A stretch of DNA of 64,000 bases, from NCBI GenBank assembly GCA_032358165.1, contig JAALGY010000038.1, forward strand, positions 1,736,001 to 1,800,000, read 5' to 3'. This document shows, in pieces, positions 1-12,095 of this stretch; position 1 is the stretch's first letter; each line of letters opens with the position of its first letter. The DNA is from Diplosphaera chodatii (Eukaryota > Chlorophyta > Trebouxiophyceae > Prasiolales > Stichococcaceae). Position numbers and translations under genes: made by a program. The notes below the pieces were generated by a model. That model saw only the letters and a list, made by a program, of their open reading frames with translations, had not been told where the DNA came from and ran no database searches.

Positions 1-2629
1 CGAGCTGTACAGCATGGGGCAGTGGGCGAAGCTGGCGCGCAAGCGGGTGGACGCGTACATGCGGCACCTCACACGCGGCTCCAACAGCACAGAGCACCGC
101 AGCCTGCGGTGGCGAGAGGTGCGCCGCTGTGGGGTCATGGCTGAGGCGGCTGCACTGCAGGACCTGGGCTTGGCTTGGATGCCCTGTCAGCCCATACCCA
201 CAGACCCAGCAGAGAGATACATGGTCCAGTTGGTTGGAACTGACTTGCTGCTAGAGCGCATGGCAGGACACTGCTGTAGCAGTTGGTGGTTCATGGTCAC
301 TTTCACAGCATGTGCGCTGTGGCGGCTCCAGGTGCAGGGGGAGCTGGTGGCGGACCTGCGGCAGCCGGTGCCCCACTGGGCGGTCGTCGTGGAGCAGTCC
401 ACCAACCGCTCCCGCGCCGACAGCCTCCTGCGCACCGACCACCGCATCAACCAGAGCAACTGGCCCGACGGCGGCCAGGTCGGCGCTCTGTGACCCGCGG
501 CCCGCTGCGCTGCTGCAGATTGCAGTACCGATGGTGGGGTGACTTACCGGGGACTGCATGTCGACGGCGGGCACCGTTCCGCGGCACCCGCTGCCCACTG
601 AAGCGCGTGGGCGTGTGCGCAGGTGTGGGAGCTGATGGGGAAGTACCTGGTGAACCAGACGTTCGCCGCGGAGTGGGGCTTCCCGCTGGACAGGGGCCCG
701 GCCGACGTCATCCCCAACGACCTGTCGGACCCCAGCCTGAAGGACGGCTGGCTGCCGCCGGTGAGTCCACCAACACCGTGGCATGGCGATCATCAGCCCA
801 GCAGCACATTCAGACTACTCTGACGGTGACCTGCGTACATGTCATGGGTTCTGGACACATGCAACGACAAGCTAATGGACGCAGCAGTGGTGCAGCCCAC
901 TGCCTTCAAACTTGACGCCAACACCCCACATCAATCAAGCGCACAGTTCATCCCCCATGCTGGCACGTTCCCTATGCAGCTGTCGACTTGCATGCATCGA
1001 TATGTGTGCAGGTGGACGCGGGCAATGGCCAGACGGCGTTTAAGCTGATGGCGGCGCCCGACCGCCTGGAGCTGCTGCTGCCGTGCGTGCTCTTCGGGGT
1101 GCGCAGCCACAAGGAGCCGCTCATGGCGGAGGTGGCCATGAACCTGGACTTTGCGCCGCGGCTGCACGCTGCCGCCAAGCGGATCACAGGTGGGCGGGTC
1201 CGCAACCCTCGGCAGTCTGCACTGCCGGGCCGCAACAGCCGGTGTCACACCACTCTGCACAGCTCCGCCACAGAGAGCCTGCAGTGACGTGTGGCGCAGT
1301 GTCCTTTACATATCCACCCAGTGTGACAATGACTCACATCTACTTTGCGTCCAGATGGCATGGCGTGGCGCAGCCGCAAGCGGTACTTCAACGGCCTGCA
1401 CCTGCGGCTGGAGGCGGACGCCGCGGCGTGGATCGAGATGTTTGGCGGGCTGCACACGCTCTGGGGCTACTACCTCGACGCCGCAAGAGGAGCCGGCTTC
1501 GACCGCCGCACCCCGCTGGTACGCTTCTGCTGTCAACTCCGACAACGACTGTAGTGACTGTCGTATTGCATGCTGGCTGTGTGCGTCACGAAGCTCCCTG
1601 GACCTGCAATAATACATGATATATCGCGCCCTGCTTGGTAGCGCTGTAGACATTGCTGCTGAGTTGTGCGGTCTTTGACGAGCAGCAACAGATGTCCATC
1701 GAGAGCGTGTGCCTGTTTCATGACTCACACTCGCTTTGCTTGCAGTACATTGCATCGGGGATCTTCTCCAACATGACGCCGTCCAACAAGCGCCACCTGG
1801 CAAAGCTGCGGCGGGCCGCCGCCTCCGGCGTCTACGACAAGACACAGTTCCTGAGTGCGCATCCTGCTCCAGGGCAGGAGCCTGCAGATGTTCACGCTGG
1901 CACCGGTAGCAAGCCCACGTGTATGGTCAGGAGGTGGACCGACGTGAGCCGGCCGTGCTTGACTATGCGGTCCCGCCCCTGCAGAGCCGAAGGAACTGAA
2001 GCAGTTCCACTCGGAGCAGCGGGCAGCCATCGACTTCCTGGTCCTGGCCAAATCCCAGGTGTTTGTTGTGTGCAAATGCGCTTGCACTTCAGTCACTTCA
2101 GTGTGACTCCGGTTTGTCCATGGTACTTGCCGTGCGCACTGTGATGCCCATGGGAACGGCGTCTGCAGCAGAAGTGCACTCTGAGCCTCCAAACAAACGT
2201 GTGCACGTGGTGCCGTCGCAGCGGTTTGTGGGCTTCATCACGTCCACCTACTCGGTGTTCATCCACGAGTACCGCAAGCTGCACGGCTTCAGCGGCCCGG
2301 CGCCCGTGTTTGTGGATGTGCCCGCGCTGCACCCCTTCACGAAGGTGAGCCGTCCAGCGTGGCGCGGGCGCCTCCGGACTGATGCCTTGTGCACCTCAAT
2401 GATGTGCTGTTACCATGTTGGCACGCAGTGCCTGCCTTGATGGGAGGCAGTAAGCATATTGCCACCCCAATGTTGGAAGGCTACATGAGCATATGTGTGC
2501 ACGACCCCATCCTCAGCAGGCCAGATGCTGACACTTGAATGTCCATGTCTGCAGGAGATGATGGATAAGGGCGCTAAGTTTGGCACATTCCGCGTCGTTG
2601 CTCAGTCAAACAGCAGCCGAACAGCATGA
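1..2629 (+). CDS. O-fucosyltransferase-like protein, 3' part
   Basis: The gene runs in from the left edge. Exons: <1..118, 338..478 (or 332..478), 623..760, 1012..1189, 1355..1518, 1746..1854, 1985..2058, 2222..2344, 2555..2629; the phases agree throughout and the frame ends at TGA 2627-2629. Conserved-looking parts are YFNGLHLRLEADAAAWIEMF (about 1396-1440), which fits the [YF]xALHLRxExD substrate-binding segment of the GDP-fucose O-fucosyltransferase fold, and the end RFVGFITSTYSVFIHEYR (about 2222-2275), which resembles the family's 'DFLV..RSD.FVG...STFS' motif. The upstream HRINQSNWPDGGQ is also typical of secretory glycosyltransferases. Such enzymes act in the ER/Golgi lumen; the N-terminal anchor would lie outside the window. 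The family call rests on remembered motifs, and another GT-B glycosyltransferase is possible. Confidence 0.65.
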
Positions 2630-3202
2630 CAGTGCATCGCAGGGATAGTCATTGTGCAGCTGCTGACGGAGCCAGCGGGGTTCATGATGCGGCCCTTCAC
2701 TATGTATGACGCCTGCTGCAGGCGGTGGCAATGCCTAGTCAGTAGTGCAATGGGTCCGTCCTATACATGAAGTGATGTTTGAAGGGCAACCCACCAAATG
2801 TCATGTGCCCGAAATGCCGTGACACAATCAGCCCAGAATTCTTTATAGAGTGTGACCACGACTACGTTGACCCTTTGAGGCAAAGCTTTTCAGCTGTCAG
2901 ACGCTCGTGATGGTAACTGCAATCCTACTGCTAAGGGTACACACCAAATTGAACCAACGCAAACTAGGCCTGCAGCAGACTCCGTATCAATTCCACAATC
3001 AGCAGCCGCCCATATATGAGGATTCTGTCCACTGCTGCCAACCCAGTGCAGGTCTCCCCACACGCGCCCAGAACTGTAAACATACATTGAACGTCCTCAA
3101 CTGGTGCAAGGGTGTCTGTCATCAGTACCAATCTGCCACACACGCCTAACAAGCTGGTGGTCGGTATCTTGCCCGCTCCAGCAAGTTGTACCTATGCCCC
3201 TG
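2630..3202. other. Intergenic, convergent 3' ends
   Basis: This stretch lies between the stops of the glycosyltransferase (+) and the next gene (-) and presumably holds both 3' UTRs. A TGTAA, the usual green-algal polyadenylation signal, lies at 3075-3079 on the + strand, about 450 nt past the stop. I see nothing else. Confidence 0.5.
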
Positions 3203-5604
3203 CTACCTGACGATGCCGTCCGGCTTAGTGTAGTGCCCCGCCTGCAGCATGCGCTGCAGGTGGGCGCCCGCCGCAGCCGCACGCATGGCGCAGGCTCGGA
3301 CCTCTGCACCGCCGTCGCGGCCCACGCCGCCCTCCGCCAGGCTGTCGGACGGCGGCCCCAGCTGTGGCTCACTGTGCACCGCGGGAGCTGGCGTGGTTGT
3401 GGTGGCTGTGCGCCCTGCTGGGGCGCACTGCCCTGCAGCTCCTTGCTGCTCTCCTGCTGCAGCGTCTGCAGATCTGTTGACTGTGGCGTGTGATGCGTCC
3501 GGTTGGCCGTGTGCGGCGGCGTCGAGGTTGGCGTGGTCGTCGGTCCTGGAGGTGACAGCCTGCACTGCTGGCAGATACGCAGCTGGCTCTCCGTGTCCTG
3601 CCCAGGCCTGCAGATCAATATGCTGCTTCATGTTGCAAGGGTGCATGTAGTGTTGCCATGTATACATAGAGCCTGAGAGCAGGTGCAAGCGTCGCTGCTG
3701 GTAGGGCACGACTGTCACCATGCTGACTCCATATACGTGTTGTTCACCCTGAGGTTGATGTCTGTGCTGCTGGGACGCGTCGGCTGAAGGCCAGCTGCGG
3801 CGGCAGCCAGCGCACCCACACCACACCCATGCGCAGCAGCAGCAGGCGCACCGTGCTGCGCCGCCTCAGCAGCGGCAGCCCCACCAGCGCCGTGCTCGCG
3901 GCAGCCGCACAGCCCCTTCTGGAACACCCTGAGGAGTGGCAGCACACAGAGATACTCTAGATCAGCGCTCAGGCCCATCACCTGGCAACGTCCGACCAGC
4001 ACCAGCAAGCATACACCCCCAGGCTACACTGAACATGCCAATACACGAAGGTCTAGACGTAGGTAGGTGCACACCAGGGCCCAGCGGGGTCTCCGACATC
4101 ACGCTTGCAGAGGCCGTGATCGTAGCCCGAAGCCGGGAAGGCCTCGTGCAGTGGTGGCCCCCAATCATCGGCATCGCGCGGTGCCTGTGCACATGAACAA
4201 TGCAAGTGGCATGCATGGCTCAACATGTGGCCCTCAGAGGTAAGAGCGAATGCAAGTGGATTGAAGGACACACCGTTTGCGGCAGGCCTCCGTTCTCGTG
4301 GATGGCAGCAGCAGCACCGATGGACTTTGGCACGCCAGTCTCCCCAAACGCCGCAGCTGCAGCAGCAGCGGCTCTCACCGCTGCCGCAGCAATCCGCCGC
4401 TTGTCATCAGGCTGCAGCGCCTGATTTTGTTGCTGCGCAGGCTGCTGCTCTGCCCCGGGCGCCGCTGCCGCACTGTCCTGTGGCATGGCAGCCTGACATG
4501 CGGGTAGCATAGCGCAGCTCTGAGCTGCAGCCACACTTGAGGCTGTGGCTGGCAGCAGCCACAGGGCTCCACGGTCGTCCAGCTGAAGGCGGCTGCCCTG
4601 CAGCAGCAGGCGAGCAGCTGTCAAACCGCCGCCACAATCGACCCTGGAAAATTGCTGAGATAGTGATGATATTATGGACAATCAGTACCTGGGCTGCGAG
4701 TTGCTGGTTGACCAGAGCCAGGCCTGACGCGCCCTGCTGCTGCATAGCTGGAGTGTGAACTGCCGCGAGAGAGTCAAGACCCTGGCTAACTGCATCGCGG
4801 CCAATTCCTGGCTGCTGCTGTGGCTGTTGCATCGCAATGTTGGGCAGAATTGGGCCGCCGCCTCGTGCACCTGGGACAATGTGTGGTGGCAGAGCCGGCG
4901 CCTGCACCACATGGCACCATTAACAGTATGATGCACCCAACCCACTCTGCTTCTGGAGGATGCTTGCAGCTGCCAGCCTTACATCTTAGCACAATAGCAT
5001 GCCTCCAATCATGGAGACCGTAGCATGGTGCAACCGCACCGGTACATGGTAGATGCCAGAGGCAGTCTTGCTGGGGAACGGGAGGTGACTGGCAAAGGGG
5101 TTGCGCCCGCCGCCGCCTGCAGCGCCACCTGGCGGGGGGAAGGAGGGCGGCGACATCAGGGGCGGCCGCAGCGTCAGCAAAGAGCTTGGCGGGCTGTGGT
5201 CCACGTACTGTTTGTGCCATGGCTTGGGAGATCTGCAGGGGCACACAAGAGCAGGGCTAGCAGCTGCGCACATACGCATTTGTGAGAGCCATACTGCCAG
5301 GAGACCGACCGGCTGTACAACTGCTGCCTCATCCTCGCTGGCAGGCTGTCACCACGGCTGCACCATCCCAGTGTCGTCCCTTGAATTCCTCGTCTGTGGG
5401 CAGACCCTAGTCCAAGTTGACCGGCATGTACCTCAGGCCACGGCCGCGGCGCACTTGCACATCGGCAGCATCTGCAACCCCAGCAATGTAGTCTGGCCGG
5501 TCCTGCAGCACTGGCGTCGGCACAATGCCTGATGAGCTGCAGCCTGCGCCAGCGCCTGCTGCAAGGTCAGGGTCCAACGCAATCACAGCAGCAGCAGCAC
5601 TCAT
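3203..5604 (-). CDS. Unrecognised Ala/Gln/Pro-rich protein
   Basis: Exons in gene order: 5604..5432, 5232..5040, 4870..4689, 4643..4274, 4184..4075, 3928..3748, 3607..3203; together 538 codons with all phases consistent. The start is MSAAAAVIALDPDL. The N-terminal part (DRPDYIAGVADAADVQVRRG, then RRSPKPWHKQYVDHSPPSS) looks like a real folded or conserved segment. The rest is Ala-, Ser-, Pro- and Gln-rich, with an isolated KGLCGCREHG. Composition suggests a nuclear regulatory or scaffold protein, but I recognise no domain and assign no function. Intron 3 (4644-4688) would be only 45 bp, and an alternative frame through 4689-4870 gives a Gln-rich peptide, so the middle of the model is the weakest part. 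Confidence 0.45.
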
Positions 5605-6374
5605 CAAGAACGGCGTCAGCTGTCCTTGGACGAGACCAGGCTCGCAACCAGTGTGCCGGCTTGGTATGCAGACTGCATGGATCGACGTTGTCCAGGAGTG
5701 GCTGTGAGCATCACAATGCACGTCGAGTCAAAGGCAAGGCACGACAGAATCTTCCACCACTTAGGTGGCTGTCATGAGTCTGAGCGCTTTCACGACGTTA
5801 AACACCGTTACACAGTATACGCGGCGTAGCAGGACATAGCCTGTCATCGAAAGCTGTTGAAGCGGCACGAATCACAGAACCGCCGCAAATTGACCCGGCG
5901 GCCAGGTGGCCAGATCATCTGCTAACTTGCCAGTCAACCTTCAACCTTAGGTCAACCTTCTTCTGCTCAATCACAGCCCCAGAGCCGATGGCTGTCCGAT
6001 TACATTCCAGGGCACTACTGTCAAAACACATTCCAGGGCAAAGCCCTTTCATCGACGGCTATCACATACAACACATCCCCAAAAATGTGGCCCTGCTGAT
6101 CAGGAACACCCCTGCTTGCTCTGTCTGCGGCCCAATGCAGCACTGGAAAAGTAGCATCGAGCCAGACTGCCTATGTTCGACGTATCAGATTGTCGGTCTT
6201 GCACAACACCCGCCAAGCTTCGCTGCACACAGCTAGTTGCCTTGCTGATGCTGATGCGCCAGCGCATGCAGCAGACCAAGATCCTGTGCACATTGGGGTA
6301 CAGCCTTGACACGCCTGTACAAGTGCAAGTGTCGGTCACCCTGTTCATTGTCGCGGGAGCGTGCATATGACACG
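5605..6374. other. Intergenic between two minus-strand genes
   Basis: It should hold the 3' UTR of the 6.4-8.6 kb gene and the promoter of the 3.2-5.6 kb gene. A TTACA (TGTAA on the minus strand) at 6000-6004 could be the poly(A) signal. A 13-bp direct repeat, acattccagggca, occurs twice near 6002 and 6030. No coding signal seen. Confidence 0.4.
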
Positions 6375-8644
6375 TCAGTGCGCGAGCAAGACGCCCACCA
6401 GGTCTGCCTTTGCACCCCAGCCGCGGGTGCCATCTGAGACCGTTGGCCTGTGCACGCGCATCACATGACATCATGGTTGATGGAATGTCAACATCACATG
6501 ACCAGTCGGTCTGCTGATCTACCAACGACAGCGACGGTGTTGTGCGTGTGACCAGCTGCCGGCGGCATGAGCACCTGAAGTTCTCGTACAGCCGGTAGGC
6601 GTTGCTGCCGATGTCGTCCTTCCCGTATGCTGCTGCCAGCTCGCCCATCGCCGCCTCGACGTCAGCAAGCTCGTCGCCAAAGGCGCGGTGCAGATACCCG
6701 CGCACCTTGCCCGGGTTCATGGCCTGCAGAATGAACAGACCGTGGGCTCCGTGTTGGCAAGACTATCTCGCTGCTGTTGCCCGTGCATCCTGGCCAACCA
6801 GGAGGATGCATGTGCAATAGGAGGCCTACATCCACCCGCGCATGAGGATGCTGGTATGTGACGAGCACATCAGCCGCAACTGCTCTGTTCCGGGCAGCAG
6901 GCCCATATGAGCTGCCGGTAACTAAGGAAGCCGCTGCAGGCTGGTTGAGCAGCTCGTCAACAGTGGACTTGCTGAAACGTATTTCTGCCGTCGTCCAGGA
7001 GGCGCACCTGGTCGCCGCCCTCGGTGGCGCGGAGGGCGTCGCCGTCGCGCACCACCTTGAGCTTCATGCCGAACACCTCGGCGCGGTCCAGCTGCGGCTT
7101 GCCTGGCTCCTGCTGCTCGTGTTCCTGTGGCGCAAGGGTTTAGGATTCAGTGTGCAGGGCGACGGTCTTGCAGCTCCCATACGGCAGTCAGGGCGCAGAT
7201 CGTCAGCATGATGCTAGCTGCTGCAGCATGCGGAGGCACCTTGTCGTCAAAAATGCCCAGGCGACGACCCTTGCTCTGTGCCAGCATGCCAGACACGGCC
7301 TTGCCGAATGTCAGCGCTGCGTCCTCGTCATACCTGCAGGCAGCTGGACGGGCAATGGTACACAGCTGCAGCCCAGGTGCCACTACAGGGGTATGTGACG
7401 CAGGCGCCCCACGTTGTGAGTACCCTGCGCTGTATGTGATTGATGTGCGTGACAGCGAAGATGGGGTGCGCACCCCTCGCACTCGGCGACCACCTTGACC
7501 CACAGTGTCAGCACAGGAGCGCGATTGATCTTGACGACCTTGCCCGGGTGCTGCTCAGCCTCCTCCTGCAAAAGCAGCACTGAATGTTGCCTCATGTGAC
7601 AACTCAGCTTCATTTGCGCAAGCTGAGGTGGCATGAACACTTGGAAAAGGTCAATACAGCAAGCCGCGACGAAGCACCTTGGCAGCTCTGGTCTCGGACC
7701 CCTTGCCGCTAGCCCCGCCGCGCCTTGCGCCCGCTGGCTTGGCATTGCCGTGGTCCGACTTGTCCAGCTTGACATCCTTCGCCTCCCCGCTGTCCCCTTT
7801 GCCATCGTGTTGTGCGCCGTCCCCGCTGCCTTTGCCGCCGGCCTTGTTGTCATGAGGCTTTGCATTGCCGCCGCCACCCTGCTTGCCACTGCCACCGCCG
7901 GCACCGTCTGCTTCGTCACTATGCGGTTTCCCATCGTCGCTGCCACCATGCTCTGCTTCTTCGTCACGCGCTTCGCCGTCACCACTGCCGCCAGCCTCAG
8001 CCTTGAGGCCAGTCTGCTTGGTGTCCTTCTGCAGCTTTTCCTGTGGGTCCTCGCCGGTGTCGACTGCAGCTGCTATGGCGCGGGCATCGTCAGCCGCGGT
8101 GTCCTGCCCCTGCTCCTGTGCTGTGGACTTGCGCGCCTCGGCTGCTGCGGCGGCCTTCTTGCCGCTTCTACCGCCAGCCTTCGTTCGCTTCAGCGGTCGT
8201 TCCTGCTGCGGCTGCTGATCCGCTCGCTTGCCGCCGCCGGTCTTGCGTTTCAATCCACCCTCGGCATGTCGCTGAGTGCCTGCTGTGAACGTTGGCCACG
8301 CGTTGCCACCATCGGTTCTGCGTCAGCACGCAGACCGGTTGGGCGCAGCGTTGACGGTTCACTTCATCGCTTGGCTGCTGACGATGTGCATGGGACTGCA
8401 GAACAACAAGCTCGGGGCGGGACGCCACCAAATGCGGCAACGCAGCATACATGTGCCAGAGTACTGATGCAGGAGCTGCCAGCTGATGCTATAGTACCTT
8501 TTGTGCCTTTGAGTTTTGCGACGTCGTCGGTTTTGCGTCAGCACGCACAGCATGCACGCATCACGGCCGGGTGCAGCACAAGCAGAAGCAGCAGCACGGC
8601 GCAAGCAACAAAGCAGTGACCTTCGCGGGGCTGAAAAATGCCAT
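6375..8644 (-). CDS. Conserved protein of unknown function, 'APVLTLW' family
   Basis: Exons in gene order: 8644..8621, 8271..7678, 7565..7474, 7333..7240, 7124..7008, 6723..6575, 6447..6375; every phase fits and the frame ends at TGA 6377-6375. The N-terminal about 200 residues are a Lys/Gly/Asp-rich disordered region (MAFFSPAK, then RHAEGGLKRKTGGGK). The C-terminal about 180 residues carry the landmarks of a compact family I recall from bacteria and algae: KINRAPVLTLWVKVVAE, ALTFGKAVSGMLAQSKGRR, VRGYLHRAFGDELADVEAAM, AYRLYENFRP and GTRGWGAKADL. Those proteins are generally annotated only as hypothetical; no reaction is known to me. The basic tail suggests nucleic-acid binding or nuclear location, which is inference. 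Confidence 0.7.
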
Positions 8645-9030
8645 CGAAAGCGGGCTGATGCGGGCATGCGGCGCGATTGAGAAATGATGGGCAGTTGCTC
8701 ACCAGGTGCGTTGGCAAAATCATGTCCGATGCAGTACAGCGCCAGTCACGACAGTTCGTAATGATGCTGAGCCCGCTCATCTCATCAAATTACGCCATTT
8801 CAGGTGTGGTATTGTCGCATGTCCATCTGGTGTCATGCCGTCCAGGTGGGGCCTTCTGCATCAGATTGAAATTTGTGCTGAGTCGGCAGAGGCCGTTCCG
8901 GAACGGCACAGACGTCCAACTTCACCAAACTGAAGGCGTTTTCATCGCGAACTGTGCGTGCAAGTTGTGTTAGGGCACGCAACAAAGCAGCTGCAACACT
9001 GGGGTCGCCTGCGGAGCGTCGTCGCCCCAT
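8645..9030. promoter_or_regulatory. Head-to-head intergenic region
   Basis: The proposed starts of the 'APVLTLW' gene (-) and the DGAT2 gene (+) are 386 bp apart, so both 5' UTRs and promoters must lie here. I see no clear TATA box or repeat. Confidence 0.4.
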
Positions 9031-12000
9031 ATGGCGCATGAAGACGTGGGCCTGAAGCCAGACTGCGACGCGCCCCCTGGCAGCACTGACGCAGAGAAGC
9101 TTGGCGCTGGTCCCCAGCCTGCGGATGACTTTGAGCCGCAAACGCCATCGGGGTCTGAAGCTTATCGGCCGCACGGTATCCGCCAACGCCTCTTGAAGTG
9201 GACTTGGCACTGCCCTCAGCACGCTGTGCCCTTGCATTCCGACACGGTGCATACTCTCGTTGGAATGGGATCTTGAGCAATGAGGTTCCTGCTTAATGTA
9301 CTCTGCAGGTGGCAGCAGTGTGGACCTTGCGTCTGATGCCAGCGGCGGGGTGAACAGTTCTGCTGCAGGCGACAAGCAGACTCCAGGTTGTTATCGTATC
9401 TAGCACGCCTGTGTACATGGTGATCGCCAACGTGGACTGGGAGTCAGCACATGCATTTGCTCTGTCGTCTGTGCAGGCGAAGCTTCTTCTGTTGGTGCTG
9501 GGATCGCAGCTGTGAGCAGTGATACCCAGCCGCCTGCACCTGACAATGGTCTGCACAACTGTGAAAGACAGACTCGTCATTCACACTTCTGGGTTCGAGC
9601 CGTTTGGCAGCCTGTAGAAGAGCAACAACGGTCAAGCGAAGAGTCATGCTGATGAGCTCATTCGTATCTGCAATGCAGGCAAGCGCCTGACAGCAGCGCA
9701 TGATGAGGCGCTGCTTCGGTGGGCTGCTGCGGAGGCTGCTGACACAGAGCACTCCTACTACGGCATGCGCCCTCTGGAGAACGACAGTTTGGGCGAGGCT
9801 ATCGCGGTCGTCACCATGCTCATCTGCTTCTCGTGAGATCTAAGCATGTCTTTGGCGGATACACGTTCATGAGCATCAGTGCAAGCGTAGTGCCTCCTTT
9901 CAGAGCATGGATTCGTGTGGAGCTATGCGCAGCAGATGCTGTTGTTGCCCAGCTGTTATGCCGCATGCTGCAGCAACGGCTGTGCAAATGCAGGTGGATA
10001 TATGTTGGGCCCGTCATCACATTTTTGGCGCTGCCCGCCGCCATTGTCGGCCATCGTGCCTGGGCTGTGCTGTGGCTCGCCACCATGACCTTCCTGGTGT
10101 GCACATATCCTAATGTGATGCATGGCATGGTTGACACACTTGCATGGAAGTGGCCAGCTGCTGCCTGACTCGCCGCCTTCTGACTCTATGATCCTATGGT
10201 GGCAGTCTGTGGCGCCCGTCAAGCCGGACTATGGAGCCTGGGGCCGCCACTACGTTTGGCAAACCTGGCGCAGGTATGCAGAGCCGCATTGGGTCATGCT
10301 GACATCCACTTTTATACATACACGCTGCTTTCATCATGGATCTTTGCTTCGCGTTGTCGGCTGATGTTCGCTGATACCCGCAGCGCTGCCCTGCAACACA
10401 GGTACTTCCGCATGCGGTGGGTGACGCCACGCAAGCCCTTCCTGGCCAAGGACCGCCACTACCTCTTCCTCCACTTCCCGCACGGTAGGCCAGGGAGCGT
10501 GTGCACCCCTGCAAGGTGCATAGCCACGAGCACGTAGCCGTCCCGCATGCGCAAAGTACACTGCTGCTGTATGAGACATGTGTAACACACGGCGCTTAGT
10601 GTTTCATTGCAGGAGTGTTTCCAATGGGTTCCTTCCTCTCCATGGCGCTTACAGGCAACGAAGGTATGATTACACATGTAGTTGCTCCTGCATGGCATGC
10701 GCTTTGATTTGCATTCTGCGCAAATGGACACGACTTGTGGCTCTCGCAGACTTGATGGGCATCCCGGAGCGCACAGCAGGTGCCGTCGCCACCGTCCTGC
10801 TTCACCTGCCAGGTGAGTGGCGTGCTGCTCCCCGCAGCTGCAGTCCCGCACCGTGAACGCCACTATCCGGTACTGCTGCCAGCTGATGGCGGCAACATGC
10901 TGGTGCAGTGTCATGGGCAATCATTACAGCGTCATACGTGCTTTGAGGAGCTGTAGCCCATCCGTGAGATTCAGTCCATCGTGCAGGCCTGCGCTACTTC
11001 ATGGTCAAGATGGGCTGCCACCAGGCGGGCCGCCAGAACATGGTGGGCATGCTGCAGCGGCGCTCGGTGGGCCTCATCCCGGAGGGCATCGCCGGCCTGT
11101 TTCGTGGCGCCAGCAGGTGCCCTGTCATGAGGGCATGCTGATGCTGCTGCATGCCAGCATCCGCCGTGCGCAGAAGACGATCAGATACTATCATTCACTC
11201 TTGCCCCCATTCTGCAGCAATGTCTTGCAGACCTGGCGTACATGCACATTGCTCGCACCATTGAGCAATTGTGAATGCTGGCGACAGGGCGCGGGAGCAG
11301 GTCTACTGGGGCCCCAGGCTTGGCGTCTGCCGCATCGCGCTGCAGACCGGCACCCCCGTCGTCCCAATCTACGACCTGGGCCAGTCGCAGGTCCGCCTGG
11401 CGGCCGTGTTGGTCGCAGAAAGCCCTCTTTATTGCATGTCAGGCGGATCGTGTCAGCAGCTTCGCAGGGCCAGCATCATGCAGTCCGAAAAGCGAGGTCG
11501 TGTGAGCGAAAGACGTGGCGTCGCTGCACTTCATGTGCCTGCTCGGATCTACACAGCGCCCGCATCATGGTGGCGTAGGTGCTGTCGTTCGCGGGGTCGG
11601 AGCGGGTGTCGCGGCGGCTGCGCGCCACGGTGGGCGCCTTCTGGGGGCGCTGGCACCTGCCGCTGCCGCACAAGACCGACATCATCATCGCCATGGGGCC
11701 CCCCATCCCCGTCCAGCAGGTCGGCAGCTTGATGCGATGCAGGCTGGAGCTGCTGTACGTGACATCAGTTGATGGGTACACCCATTCTCAACAGATGTTG
11801 AAGAAAGCAGCATATGTTGCTTTCCTCATGTGCACGTTGCTCTCACTGCTGGTGTGTGTGCTGTGTCTGGGTGGTGTGCTGATGATCCAATGAGGTGCGG
11901 GCACCTGTCTTGGCGGCTGGAGGGCCTTCAAGATCACATCAGCTCACTTCCTGAGCTTGCCTGCAGACGCCCAATCCTAGCATGGCGGAGGTCAAGGCGC

Positions 12001-12095
12001 TGCATGCGGAGATCCAGGACGCGGTGCTGCAGCTGTACAAGCGCCACCGCCACCTGCTGCCGGAACTGGATGGGAAGGAGCTGACCTTCGTGTAA
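9031..12095 (+). CDS. DGAT2-family acyltransferase
   Basis: Thirteen exons: 9031..9175, 9309..9386, 9477..9548, 9679..9832, 9994..10096, 10206..10273, 10402..10484, 10613..10663, 10750..10812, 10987..11116, 11288..11390, 11579..11719, 11967..12095; exactly 440 codons. A disordered Gly/Ser-rich N-terminus of about 115 residues is followed by a hydrophobic hairpin (AIAVVTMLICFSWIYVGPV, ITFLALPAAIVGHRAWAVLW), as in DGAT2 proteins of the ER and lipid droplet. Landmarks are HYLFLHFPHGVFPMGSF (HPHG block, here FPHG), VGLIPEGIAGLFRG, IALQTGTPVVPIYDLGQ and the cytosolic tail LYKRHRHLLPELDGKELTFV. These enzymes make triacylglycerol from diacylglycerol and acyl-CoA; a monoacylglycerol or wax/phytyl ester specificity cannot be excluded. 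Confidence 0.88.
12091..12095 (+). terminator. TGTAA overlapping the DGAT2 stop codon
   Basis: The pentamer TGTAA contains the stop TAA (12093-12095). Because it sits at the stop it would give almost no 3' UTR if used, so it may be chance. Confidence 0.15.

Noticed and set aside
7633..8619. Long + strand open frame of 328 codons
   Set aside because: It is the mirror of the GC-rich basic tail of the minus-strand 6.4-8.6 kb gene, which has phase-consistent exons and conserved motifs.
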